Positions 46,575 through 54,920 of a stretch of DNA of 64,000 nt are shown here, piece after piece. The stretch is from an uncultured Bacteroidales bacterium. Lineage in GTDB: Bacteria; Bacteroidota; Bacteroidia; Bacteroidales; UBA932. Positions within the stretch are counted from its first letter, which is position 1. The number at the start of each line of letters is the position of its first letter. A model generated the notes under the pieces. It had not been told where the DNA came from, made no database searches, and worked only from the letters and a program-made list of their open reading frames with translations. Where the stretch lies: the NCBI GenBank assembly GCA_946999645.1, contig CAMQDS010000006.1, positions 44,332 through 108,331 of the forward strand, given 5' to 3'. The position numbers were made by a program, and so were the translations under genes.

Positions 46575-47333
46575 TCATTGCAGAAGGGTAAGCTGATGGT
46601 TTTGCGCCGAGACGTTGCTCACTTTCTTTGCCGTAATCTGTCGAGCGAAAAGATTTGTCTCAATCTGCATTTGTAGAACATTGCGACTCCACCCATTAGC
46701 AACTGATTGCGTAATGTACCAATAGCACTCGCCCAACGTAAGCTTACTATTAAGCAGAATTATATGGCTCGCCCAGTTGGTGCGAACTATGGCAGAATGC
46801 TTGAAGATTTCCTCTATATGACTGATGTCGCAGTGATAGATTGCTGACAATGTTTCAGTAACTTCTTCAAATTGTGCAACAGGCTGTTGCGTAATTGTAT
46901 TCGATTGATTTTCTGTGGCTTTAATTAGTGCAACAGGTTGTTGCACAATTTGATTGAGTTCGTTTGTCAGACTTAAAACCTTCTCTGTAGTAGGAGTTGT
47001 GAGCAAGCTATCTATCCTGTCCATCTCTTTCAGCACTTCCAACGGATAAGCACTGGCAAACTGGCACATATAGAAGATATTTCTGCGAGAATACCCTTTC
47101 TTATCTGGATATTTTGAGCGTATCGCCTTGGATAGGTTGTCAATCACTTTGCTTCCCCAACCTTCTTTCTTTTGGAGGTAGAGAATAAAATGTCCTACTT
47201 TCCAATAGTGGAAAAGCATATCTGCATTTGCAGAGGCTATCATGCGTACTTGTGTATGCTCAAGGTCAGAACCGATGGCTTGAACAACGAGTGATAAATC
47301 TTGTTTCTCTGCTTTATTTATTTCTCGGATCAT
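46575..47333 (-). pseudogene. DUF1016 (YhcG-like) N-terminal fragment
   Basis: 252 residues matching DUF1016_N: HYWKVGHFILYLQKKEGWGSK, AIRSKYPDKKGYSRRNIFYMCQFA and WASHIILLNSKLTLGECYWYITQSV...LQMQIETNLFARQ. An insertion-like stretch with repeated (V/T)QQPVA occurs at ~130-155. The sequence stops where the PD-(D/E)XK catalytic domain should begin, and the C-terminal tail is found out of frame just downstream. The split gene cannot encode an active nuclease. Confidence 0.75.
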
Positions 47334-47345
47334 ATTGTTTGGGTA

Positions 47346-47897
47346 TTATAATTGATTGAATTTACTCATGACATTTGCCTTGATATCGTCCGCAATATCT
47401 ATGTAAGGTTTCATAGCCTTGTAATCGCTATGAACAGTCCATTTCATAACTACTTGAGGAAGAATCCCCAATGCAAGTGCATTACAGATAAACGTTCTAC
47501 GACCAGCGTGTGTTCCAAGCAAGGCATATTTAGGTGTAACTTCATCAATGCACTCATTACCTCTATAATAAGTTTGGCGTACAGGTTCGTCAATACCTGC
47601 GAGTTTAGCTAATTCTTTAAGATAATCGTTCATTTTCTGGTTCGTAATGACAGGCAATACCTTGTCATCTTCAAATGCCACATCCTTATATTTATCAAGA
47701 ATTGCTTTACTATGGTTGTTCAACTCGATAATCAGGCTATCCGAAGCCTTGACCGGAACGAAGAACTCGTCACCTCGGTTCTCCCAAGTAATCTGAAGCG
47801 GGTCTTTGCCGGAGAACTCCATCTCCTCGCTTGCACCATCGTAATCCCTCTCGGCTATCTCCACACGCCAATAAACGCCCTTGTAGCGTGAGCGCAT
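47346..47897 (-). pseudogene. Tyrosine recombinase C-terminal fragment
   Basis: 183 residues with the catalytic C-terminal half: LGTHAGRRTFICNALALG carries the HxxR pair, MKWTVHSDYKAMKPYI the second His and the nucleophilic Tyr (MKPYI). The usual WTGHSDY reads WTVHSDY. Just upstream, in frame, lies FGLKY, TAA, AQMRSRYKG; this is probably the region of the first catalytic Arg, interrupted by a stop. The N-terminal SAM-like and arm domains are absent. It is a remnant of the integrase that used tRNA-Ser. Confidence 0.75.
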
Positions 47898-48034
47898 CTG
47901 TGCTTAGTATTTGAGACCAAAATCCGCCATCTGAATCCTTCTTTTTGCTGGGATTGTAAAGGTAGACCGAGAGGTGTAATTTTAACGGAAGGATTGTTAC
48001 AGATAAAGAATCTTTAAAGAAATTTTATAAAACG

Positions 48035-48066
48035 TTTGATAGATTGGAATTGGAGTGTTAAATTTG
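48035..48066 (+). promoter_or_regulatory. Promoter of the island lipoprotein gene
   Basis: TTTG at 48035-48038, a 20-base spacer and TAAATTTG at 48059-48066. It lies downstream of the longer ORF start (48036), so the real start is the ATG at 48099. Confidence 0.7.
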
Positions 48067-48098
48067 AAAATTACTCTAATTTAACTCATATATTTTCT

Positions 48099-49028
48099 AT
48101 GAAAAGAATCTCATACATTTTGTTGATTTCGGTTGTTTGCTCATGTTCTCAATCAACATCAAAGAAAACTTCGTTACAAGAAGTTGGACTCAAGGGTAAC
48201 GTTTCAGAGGTTATTACCGCAGTTTATGATGCAGAATCAAAATTTGGTGACATTGTCAAGGATGATGATGTTCGCTTTGTTATTGATGATATATACAATG
48301 AGCAAGGATATCTAATTGAAAAAACCGAGTATAATGAAATTGAAATGTCCAGCGATAATATAGATAGTCGAGATAGGTACACATATGATGATAAGAATAA
48401 TCTCATAGAGGTAGCGCATTATGGACATGATGGTAAATTAATTTATAAAGTCACACAAAAATTCGAATCTGGGAAAATTATTTTTAGCACTTATAATGAC
48501 TTTGATAAAATTACAACCACTGAATATCATTATAAGGACGGAAAGATATCAGACTTCACCGTTATTAGTAATGATTCAAAACATTTCTATTTCAACTTTT
48601 ATAACAAAAAGGAATATGAGAAAGCCATCACTAATGAACTAAGTGAGATAAGGCTATGGAATTATAAGTCTGGCCATTTGCTCGCACAGAAGTCCAAAAA
48701 TCACAATATTGAAATGGCTGAAAATGAAAAAGGCGACTATATTAGTTATAAGGATATAGAAAACAACCGAGAGTGTTCTTTCAGTTATGATAAAAAAGGA
48801 AATCTTGCAAAGATATCAGGAGCTTGTCTTTCAAAATGGTGTATTGACCTTTTCTTGGGAGAATATCTGTTTTACAATATATCTCTCCTTAATTTTGATA
48901 AATTAGCATATACCAGTATAAACTATGAGTATGACAAAAACGGGAATTGGATAAAAGCCATTTTTGAAAGTAGTAATGGTGGAAAAGATATTTTTGAATA
49001 TAGTATTATTGAAAGATTCATCAAATAA
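48099..49028 (+). CDS. Lipoprotein with YD-like repeats
   Basis: A 309-residue lipoprotein: signal MKRISYILLISVVCSCSQ with lipobox Cys. The mature part contains repeated RHS/YD-like strands (YTYDDKNNLIEVAHYG, FSYDKKGNLAKI, YEYDKNGNWIKAIFE), which form beta-sheets in small lipoproteins of this phylum. Function unknown. It is the only fully intact protein-coding gene between the two attachment repeats, with its own promoter and terminator. Confidence 0.78.
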   Translation: MKRISYILLISVVCSCSQSTSKKTSLQEVGLKGNVSEVITAVYDAESKFGDIVKDDDVRFVIDDIYNEQGYLIEKTEYNEIEMSSDNIDSRDRYTYDDKNNLIEVAHYGHDGKLIYKVTQKFESGKIIFSTYNDFDKITTTEYHYKDGKISDFTVISNDSKHFYFNFYNKKEYEKAITNELSEIRLWNYKSGHLLAQKSKNHNIEMAENEKGDYISYKDIENNRECSFSYDKKGNLAKISGACLSKWCIDLFLGEYLFYNISLLNFDKLAYTSINYEYDKNGNWIKAIFESSNGGKDIFEYSIIERFIK

Positions 49029-49041
49029 GACATAATAGATT

Positions 49042-49071
49042 GAGCCTCAGAGGATTCTCTGAGGCTCTTTT
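49042..49071 (+). terminator. Rho-independent terminator
   Basis: GAGCCTCAGAG (49042-49052), loop GATT, CTCTGAGGCTC (49057-49067), a perfect 11-base stem followed by TTTT. Confidence 0.9.
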
Positions 49072-49074
49072 ATA

Positions 49075-49520
49075 TTAAAGCAAGAAATAAAGCATCTTAC
49101 TTGTGGCAGTCGAGGTATTGCCAGCCTTATGATTTGGTAAAGATGTAAAGGTAGTCAAGTCCGTCTGTGAAGTTGATGAAGCGGACGAGGATGGTATCCT
49201 GTGCTGGTTCTCCATTGGAACACTTCCTGCATTCAGCGATGGACTTGCCATAGTCATCCATTATAAGAATCTAATAGTATGAAAGTCCACATGTTTTGTG
49301 TTTCATAAAGGCAAAACCTACTTTCCTTATCCCCTAATATTTCTCTTGTGCTGCAAATAATCCAAGACTGACCATCATCCTGAATTTGCTGTACTTCACC
49401 TGTCATCGTATTTAAACGAAGCTGGTGATGATAGTTTCGCGTACTATATATTTAATAAACTTGGGCATATGGTGCCAACGTAATAACCATCAATGCAAGC
49501 GATGCGATAAACTTCTTCAT
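49075..49520 (-). pseudogene. Broken small secreted-protein gene
   Basis: On the minus strand the ATG at 49520 gives a signal peptide (KKFIASLALMVITLAPYAQ) and then TAA at 49452-49454. The same frame continues as HHQLRLNTMTGEVQQIQDDG and MWTFILLDSYNG, then TGA at 49254-49256. The pattern resembles short Bacteroidetes secreted proteins of unknown role. Beyond the second stop I can no longer follow a family, although short open stretches run to 49075. Confidence 0.5.
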
Positions 49521-49551
49521 AATTTATTGTATTATTGGTTATTAATTGATT

Positions 49552-50049
49552 TTATTTCTCAGGGAATAAACTCGACAATGCTCGACTAATGGCTTGGCGA
49601 ATATCATCAGCCTCTGTTTCTCCTTGTCCCTCTGCCGTATAAGAGCATATCATTTCATTGGTTTTTGCAGAACTAAATTGTATGATTACTTCTATTGTAT
49701 AGCCTAAGCCTATGTTACGCCTACCACTCTCGCCTTAGTTGACGATTAGGGTTTCATTAGCTAATTCGGATTTGAGTTCAGGTAATATAATATATCCATA
49801 TTTCATCAATATTCCTGCTATCACATCACTCGGATTAACACTTTTGGTAGTTGAATAGCCATAGATACCATATTGCCCTCCAAATGTGCCTTCTGAGCTT
49901 GATGTCAATTCCTTTGTTGGAGAAATGTATACGTATTTATACATTTCAATAGGAGCATTCCTTACTATTACAGGCGTTCGAAGTATCGCGCATCCATTTG
50001 CTAATAGAATGGTGCAAATAATTAATAGCCCATTTTTAATTGCATTCAT
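49552..50049 (-). pseudogene. Lipoprotein gene with an in-frame stop
   Basis: The ATG at 50049 gives a lipoprotein signal (IKNGLLIICTILLANGC) and ~100 residues ending ELANETLIVN at TAA 49735-49737. The same frame continues without further stops as GESGRRNIGLGYTIEVIIQF, then YTAEGQGETEADDIRQAISR, to FPEK-stop at 49552. The second part reads as genuine protein, so the TAA is a recent nonsense mutation or, less likely, read through. Confidence 0.65.
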
Positions 50050-50343
50050 ATACTACACATTTATCCTCCAGCTTCCACAAGGAAGTGTGAAATTACGAAG
50101 CATGGAACTGTATGCCACACTCTACTTAAAGGTCGTAGGAAACCTTGGATACGAATGTAACAATGACAGCTCACGATCCGACCACAAAAATACGCAATTT
50201 TATTGAGAAACAATGGCTGATAATTCAGTGCGTCTCTCTTACGGACTGGATTTGCTGGAGTGCTTCCATTGGTTCTCAGACTGTTGAGAATCAGAGTATA
50301 TTGTTCTGTCGGTTTGTCAAGCACCAGTTCAAGGATGGTGGCT

Positions 50344-50911
50344 TCATTTGTTATTTTTGATTTCTCTGCTATACAGATTGGTTTCAATTTGTATTTTAAG
50401 AACATTGCTGCTCCAGCCCATTCCCACGGATTGTTTCATGTACCAATAACACTTGCCCAAGGAAGCTTACTATTAAGCAGAATTACATGACTCGCCCCGT
50501 TGGCTCTTGCAACAGGTGATGCCATAAATATATTTTCTATATCCTTAATTTCCATGCGGTAAATGTCGGATACGGTTTTGGCAATGCTATGAATTTGTAC
50601 AAGAGGTTCTTGCGTGATTATAATTTCCTTGTTGTCAATGGATTGAATTTACGCAAGAGCCTCTTGCGTAAATTGCACTTCGTCAGCAATTTTATCCACG
50701 CTTGGAGCTATCAACTTTGCATCCATTTCAATGAAATTCTGCAATGCTCTCAAAGGATATGCCTTTGCAAACTGACATATATAGGTAAGGTTGCGTCCCG
50801 AATAGCCTTTCTTTTCAGGAAAATTCAGCTGGATAGCCTTTGCCAACTGTTTAATGGTTTTGCTTTCCCAGTCGTGTAGTTGCTGATTATAGAGAATATA
50901 GTTGCCAATTT
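50344..50911 (-). pseudogene. Second broken DUF1016 (YhcG-like) gene
   Basis: Minus-strand translation from the right attachment repeat reads GKIGNYILYNQQLHDWESK, then PEKKGYSGRNLTYICQFAKAYPL, stops in frame at about 50649, and resumes as VQIHSIAKTVSDIYRMEIKDIENIF to VILLNSKLP. It then shifts frame into LGKCYWYMKQSVGMGWSSN and LKIQIETNLYSRE and stops. It resembles but is not identical to the fragment at 46575 (PDKKGYSRRNIFYMCQFASAYPL), so these are two different genes. The region 50061-50343 holds no family I recognise. Confidence 0.65.
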
Positions 50912-50928
50912 TCCCTCCCTCTCCGCAA
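50912..50928 (+). repeat. Right attachment repeat
   Basis: TCCCTCCCTCTCCGCAA, an exact copy of the tRNA-Ser 3' end at 45571-45587. The flanks differ, so the homology is limited to these 17 bases. Bases 50929-51050 contain no gene; GGGTGTA/TACACCC near 50932 and 50974 could form a weak hairpin ending the rhuM transcript. Confidence 0.8.
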
Positions 50929-51050
50929 TAAGGGTGTAAATCAACAACTTATGTGATTTCTTCCCTTTATTATACACCCAAAAATCTCATAGCCACGAAA
51001 ACTACACCCAAGACGAAAAACTTTACTATTTGGATGTGGCGTGCAGATTA

Positions 51051-52064
51051 TCATTGTTCTTCTTTTGGTGGCTTTTGTCCTCGCTTTGGAAGTCTTTTCA
51101 CCATTTTGTCGAAGTCGCTTTCAAGTTGTGCCATTTCTTTTTGGCGGTATATATTGAATTCTCGCTCGGCTTTTTCTATAGCTTTCTTGTGCGATACGCT
51201 TCCCTTTCCTTCCAGTAGTTTGCGTTGTAGAGCCATGATTTGATTGTCGAGAGCGGTTATCCAGTCTGTCATTCGCATGTGACGTTCTTCAAGAGCCTGA
51301 AACTCGGCGAAGTCTAAAAATTGCGACACAAGTAGGTTGAGCCGTTGCAGTTCTTTTTCCGTAAGATAGTTCTTGGCTATCTTCACATCATCTTTGGTAA
51401 TATAATTTCCCTTGAAATTAGTCATACCCACCAGAGGCTTGTCGCTGTCCACTCTGTCATAAATGATCTCCGCTGCGGTATGCTCATGTACGGCATAGTG
51501 GAGTTTATTCTGTACCGAGGCGAAGAATGTCCGCGTTAGGTCTGCACGTGGGTCATAGTCTACGGACGTGGCATAGATGTCCGTCACTTGCTGATAGAAG
51601 TTGCGTTCTGAAGCCCGGATATCCCTAATACGTTGCAGCAACTCTCGAAAGTAGCGATTATCGCCCTGCTTCAGCCGGTCGTCATCCATCGCAAACCCCT
51701 TTTGGATATACTCATGCAGGCGTTCAGTAGCCCAACGGCGGAAGCGAGTTGCTACCTGCGATTGCACGCGATAACCAATGGCAATAATCATATCAAGATT
51801 ATAGTGGTCAATATTGCGCTGGACATTGCGATTGCCTTCCTGTCGAACTAACAAGTATTTCTTGTGAGTTGCCTCGTCTGTCAATTCATTGTCAGCATAG
51901 ATATTCTTGATATGCAGGGCTATATTCTGCTGCGTGGTATCGTAAATCTCTGCCAACTGCCCTTGTGTGAGCCACACATCCTCGTCTGCAAAGCGCACGT
52001 TTACCTTTACCAAGCCGTTATCGTCTTGGTATATGATGAGGTGATTATTATTGTTTTTCTTCAT
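51051..52064 (-). CDS. RhuM-family protein
   Basis: A 337-residue protein of the virulence RhuM family. An N-terminal DNA-binding-like segment (DEDVWLTQGQLAEIYDTTQQNIALHIKNIY) is followed by VRQEGNRNVQRNIDHYNLDMIIAIGYRVQSQVATRFRRWATERLHEYI, the family hallmark, then helical regions and a Lys-rich end. RhuM genes often sit in type I and type II restriction loci. Biochemical role unknown. The open frame extends 38 codons upstream, but MKKNNNNHL at 52064 is the natural start, 22 bases after the ATPase gene. Confidence 0.85.
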   Translation of the reverse strand: MKKNNNNHLIIYQDDNGLVKVNVRFADEDVWLTQGQLAEIYDTTQQNIALHIKNIYADNELTDEATHKKYLLVRQEGNRNVQRNIDHYNLDMIIAIGYRVQSQVATRFRRWATERLHEYIQKGFAMDDDRLKQGDNRYFRELLQRIRDIRASERNFYQQVTDIYATSVDYDPRADLTRTFFASVQNKLHYAVHEHTAAEIIYDRVDSDKPLVGMTNFKGNYITKDDVKIAKNYLTEKELQRLNLLVSQFLDFAEFQALEERHMRMTDWITALDNQIMALQRKLLEGKGSVSHKKAIEKAEREFNIYRQKEMAQLESDFDKMVKRLPKRGQKPPKEEQ

Positions 52065-52086
52065 TTTACTCCTAATAAAAACCATT

Positions 52087-54435
52087 TTAATCTGTTTCCT
52101 GCTCTCCAATGCTTTGTAGAAAAGCCACATACTGATCAGGATCTTTTGTCTTGATTGTTTCAAGAATGAACTTAGCACATTTCCTTATTTCAGCATGATC
52201 TAGAATAGACATTCCTCGTTCTATTAACCCTTCGAGATGTGAGAGTTCATTATCTATACGATCTATTGTAGTAGCTGCACATTCATTAGAGAAAAATCGC
52301 ATCATTTTGTCGTGGAGACAGTTTGTCTCATTGTCTGGATATTTATAGTACAGATACGCCTCCAAAAACTTTCGTGCATTATTCCCAAAATTGTAGAACA
52401 GCTCGAGATTTTCACTTTCGGAAGCTTTACTACATTTGTGGATTTGGTGAAACAAGTAATTAAACTCAGTCACATGCTCTTTCATATACTTAGGCATGCT
52501 TCGTAATAAAGACTGATTGCCTTGTCGCTCAATCAAAAACCATGCACGTTGTTTTCGTGTATGTATACGTTTGAGATAGCGTAAGAAGTCAAGATTGTGC
52601 GTAGATATAAAGAGCTGACTCCAATGCTCCTTTGCCACTATATGCTTGTCGATTAATGAGAAAACAAAGAATATATGATTTGCATCCAAACTTGATATTG
52701 GGTCATCTATCCATATTATTGGCTTTTCTAAAACAGTATTAACATCACTGAGTCTTGCCACGAAGTAAGCAAAGGCAACAAGATTTATCTCCCCCTCACT
52801 AAGATTATAGGCCTTCTTGTCTTGCCTGAATACATCAAAATAAATACCCTCCTCATTTTCTTTCTTTACAGATCTTAGTTCAATAAAACGATGTCCAAAG
52901 TAGTTTTGAAGAATCTCATTTACTTTTCTTGCTCCTTCTTCTTCGTTTTGGCGAAGGCGTTCTTTTGCTTTGATTTCGGATTCCAATTGGCAAACTTGAT
53001 CCTCTTTTTGCTTTTTGTGGGCTTCCATTTCATTAGCTATACTCTCTTTATCCGATATTGATTCGATTGCTTGGGAATATCTAGTTTCTTCTTTAAAGCG
53101 AGCAACTTCGCTCAGGCGGAGTTTTTTTCGGTTTTCTGCCTGTTTCTTGTTTAGATTGTCTCCATACTGTCTAGCACATTCATTGAGTTCCTGGATGCGT
53201 CGATATATATCCTCTATGGCTGTATAATCAAAAGGATATTCTGTATAGGTGGGAGTTGAGTGAATGCTTTCTTGTTTGCTCTTTAACTGTTGTAGTATAC
53301 ATTCTAAAGTAGAGACGAGGTTTTTCCGGAGAGTATCCATGTCTTTATTTATCGACTCTACCTCATCCTTAAAGCAAGAATAATAGCTACTCGATGAAAT
53401 TTTGTAGAGTTCTTGAACTATCAGAATCTTTCCATTTATCCACTCAATAGCTTTTTCAATCCTTATTTTTAAATCTTTTGTTGCTTCATCATAGTGCCGT
53501 TCTAAAGTCTCCCATCGGGAAGCTGTTATTTTCCCTCCGCAGAAAAGACAAGTTTCCCTACCCTTATGCAACTCGCAACCTTCTTCAACCCATTTGTGAG
53601 CCATGGCATTGTGAACGAGCTCCTCTATCTTATCTGAAGCTAAGATTTGTTGTTCTACAATACTTTTTACTCTTCTATTAATATCTTCGAAGTTAGGTAA
53701 TTCAACATTACTTATGCTGGGAATCTGTTTTGGGTCTTCTTTCAATGTAGCCTTTAGCTCATCAACTTGCTCATTAGTGAGAATATGTTCGTGAGTAACG
53801 TCATTTAGTTCATTCCGTAATTTTAATATGTTATAGTTTTGATCTCCATAGACCTCAGATTGATACTTAATACTAGTTTCCCCTGAAGTAGCCTTATCCC
53901 TCAAAATTTGTTCTAGACGATTCTGCTCATCTTGATAGCTTTTATATGCGACGCTATAAGTATTGACTGCCTCGATTCTCTCTCGATAAAGACCTGTTTC
54001 GTTTCCCTCATCAGGTGAGCCGAGTTTTTCCTTAATTTTCTCAATATCTTGCTCTATCTCCACATTTCCACCTAAAACGGCAAATGGTGCAACCCCTTCT
54101 TCTGGAGCCTTGATGAAAAGTAGATTTTCTTTAATAAAATCCTCGTTGAATACACGGACAGGATAAGATAATTTCTCCAAGGTGCTTTCATCAACAGTTC
54201 TTTTATCATTCATTTCAAACTGGAAAGTTCCGCCCTCGTATTTCTCAAGTCCTGCCCTCACTTCAAATGCACGAAAAATCCGAGAAATCGTAGTCTTTCC
54301 AGAGTAATTCCTACCAAAAAGAATATTTATGTCCTCTAGAACTACTGGCTTGCCTTGAGAACTTACGACATTCTTGTCCCATTCAAAGTCTTTGAAGACC
54401 CCAAGATTATTTATCTTGAGAAATTTCTTAATCAT
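52087..54435 (-). CDS. RloC/PrrC-like AAA ATPase, probable anticodon nuclease
   Basis: A 782-residue SMC/Rad50-like protein of the AAA_13 family. Walker A is FGRNYSGKTT (~40-49). Long coiled coils flank a central zinc-hook pair C296-x2-C299 (CLFCGG). The ABC-type signature is NLSEGEINLVAF and Walker B is PIIWIDDPISSLDANH. The C-terminal ~130 residues contain ARKFLE with Arg688 and Glu692, the R-x3-E spacing of the PrrC/RloC nuclease triad; candidate His residues are H708 and H733. RloC joins a zinc-hook ATPase to a tRNA anticodon nuclease. Context fits: PrrC-type nucleases live in hsd operons. Overlaps the specificity ORF by four bases (ATGA). Confidence 0.65.
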   Translation of the reverse strand: MIKKFLKINNLGVFKDFEWDKNVVSSQGKPVVLEDINILFGRNYSGKTTISRIFRAFEVRAGLEKYEGGTFQFEMNDKRTVDESTLEKLSYPVRVFNEDFIKENLLFIKAPEEGVAPFAVLGGNVEIEQDIEKIKEKLGSPDEGNETGLYRERIEAVNTYSVAYKSYQDEQNRLEQILRDKATSGETSIKYQSEVYGDQNYNILKLRNELNDVTHEHILTNEQVDELKATLKEDPKQIPSISNVELPNFEDINRRVKSIVEQQILASDKIEELVHNAMAHKWVEEGCELHKGRETCLFCGGKITASRWETLERHYDEATKDLKIRIEKAIEWINGKILIVQELYKISSSSYYSCFKDEVESINKDMDTLRKNLVSTLECILQQLKSKQESIHSTPTYTEYPFDYTAIEDIYRRIQELNECARQYGDNLNKKQAENRKKLRLSEVARFKEETRYSQAIESISDKESIANEMEAHKKQKEDQVCQLESEIKAKERLRQNEEEGARKVNEILQNYFGHRFIELRSVKKENEEGIYFDVFRQDKKAYNLSEGEINLVAFAYFVARLSDVNTVLEKPIIWIDDPISSLDANHIFFVFSLIDKHIVAKEHWSQLFISTHNLDFLRYLKRIHTRKQRAWFLIERQGNQSLLRSMPKYMKEHVTEFNYLFHQIHKCSKASESENLELFYNFGNNARKFLEAYLYYKYPDNETNCLHDKMMRFFSNECAATTIDRIDNELSHLEGLIERGMSILDHAEIRKCAKFILETIKTKDPDQYVAFLQSIGEQETD

Positions 54436-54920
54436 ACACTAATAGAATTTAGATATGTCATCAGCGCATCATACTCCATCACACGCATAGTTTGCTCCAT
54501 ATAGGCATAATCGGGGATACCATCTGCTTGGGAGGGGAGCATAATGATTTGTCGCTTCATACGCTGGGCATTGAATTTATAGCCGTAGGCATATTTACTG
54601 CGTTGCTGAGCAATGGCGGTTGATAGATAAATGAGAGTATACTTATTGTTGGCGTTTTCGTCTTTCCAACGTACACGCTTCACATCGTCAGAGAAGAGGG
54701 CCTCGTATGGATGATAGAACGAAAAACCAACACTACCATTGTAATTCACGCCCAAAACCTCTTTGTCAATACTTGCATTAGTATTGTCTACGAACTCTGT
54801 AATACCATTGCACACTTCAGAAGCTCCAACAAAAGGGCGATTACCTATTGCAATATCAGCCTTGGTAAGCCTTACCCCATTAGCAATATGTAGAATATCT
54901 TCTATAAAGAAAGGTCTCAT
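54432..54920 (-). CDS. Single-TRD specificity ORF, fusable to the upstream S subunit
   Basis: A 162-residue protein with one target-recognition domain (FFIEDILHIANGVRL, GASEVCNGITEFV) and the following helical segment (IPDYAYMEQTMRVMEYDAL). It parallels each half of the upstream S protein, where the repeat motif is PDW-x-FM-x-YMR. Its ATG overlaps the stop of the S gene (ATGA) right beside a G8 run. With nine G the S protein would read on through TGGGKMRPFF into this frame. So it is either a half-size partner or the switched-off third TRD of a longer S subunit. Confidence 0.8.
   Translation of the reverse strand: MRPFFIEDILHIANGVRLTKADIAIGNRPFVGASEVCNGITEFVDNTNASIDKEVLGVNYNGSVGFSFYHPYEALFSDDVKRVRWKDENANNKYTLIYLSTAIAQQRSKYAYGYKFNAQRMKRQIIMLPSQADGIPDYAYMEQTMRVMEYDALMTYLNSISV

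Noticed and set aside
48036..48098. Longer start for the island lipoprotein
   Set aside because: The promoter lies inside this stretch and the lipoprotein signal begins at 48099.
49075..49257. 60-residue Ser/Thr-rich ORF on the minus strand
   Set aside because: It lies in another frame of a decayed secreted-protein gene and resembles nothing.
52065..52178. N-terminal extension of the RhuM ORF
   Set aside because: It overlaps the coding end of the ATPase gene, and the family start is the ATG at 52064.
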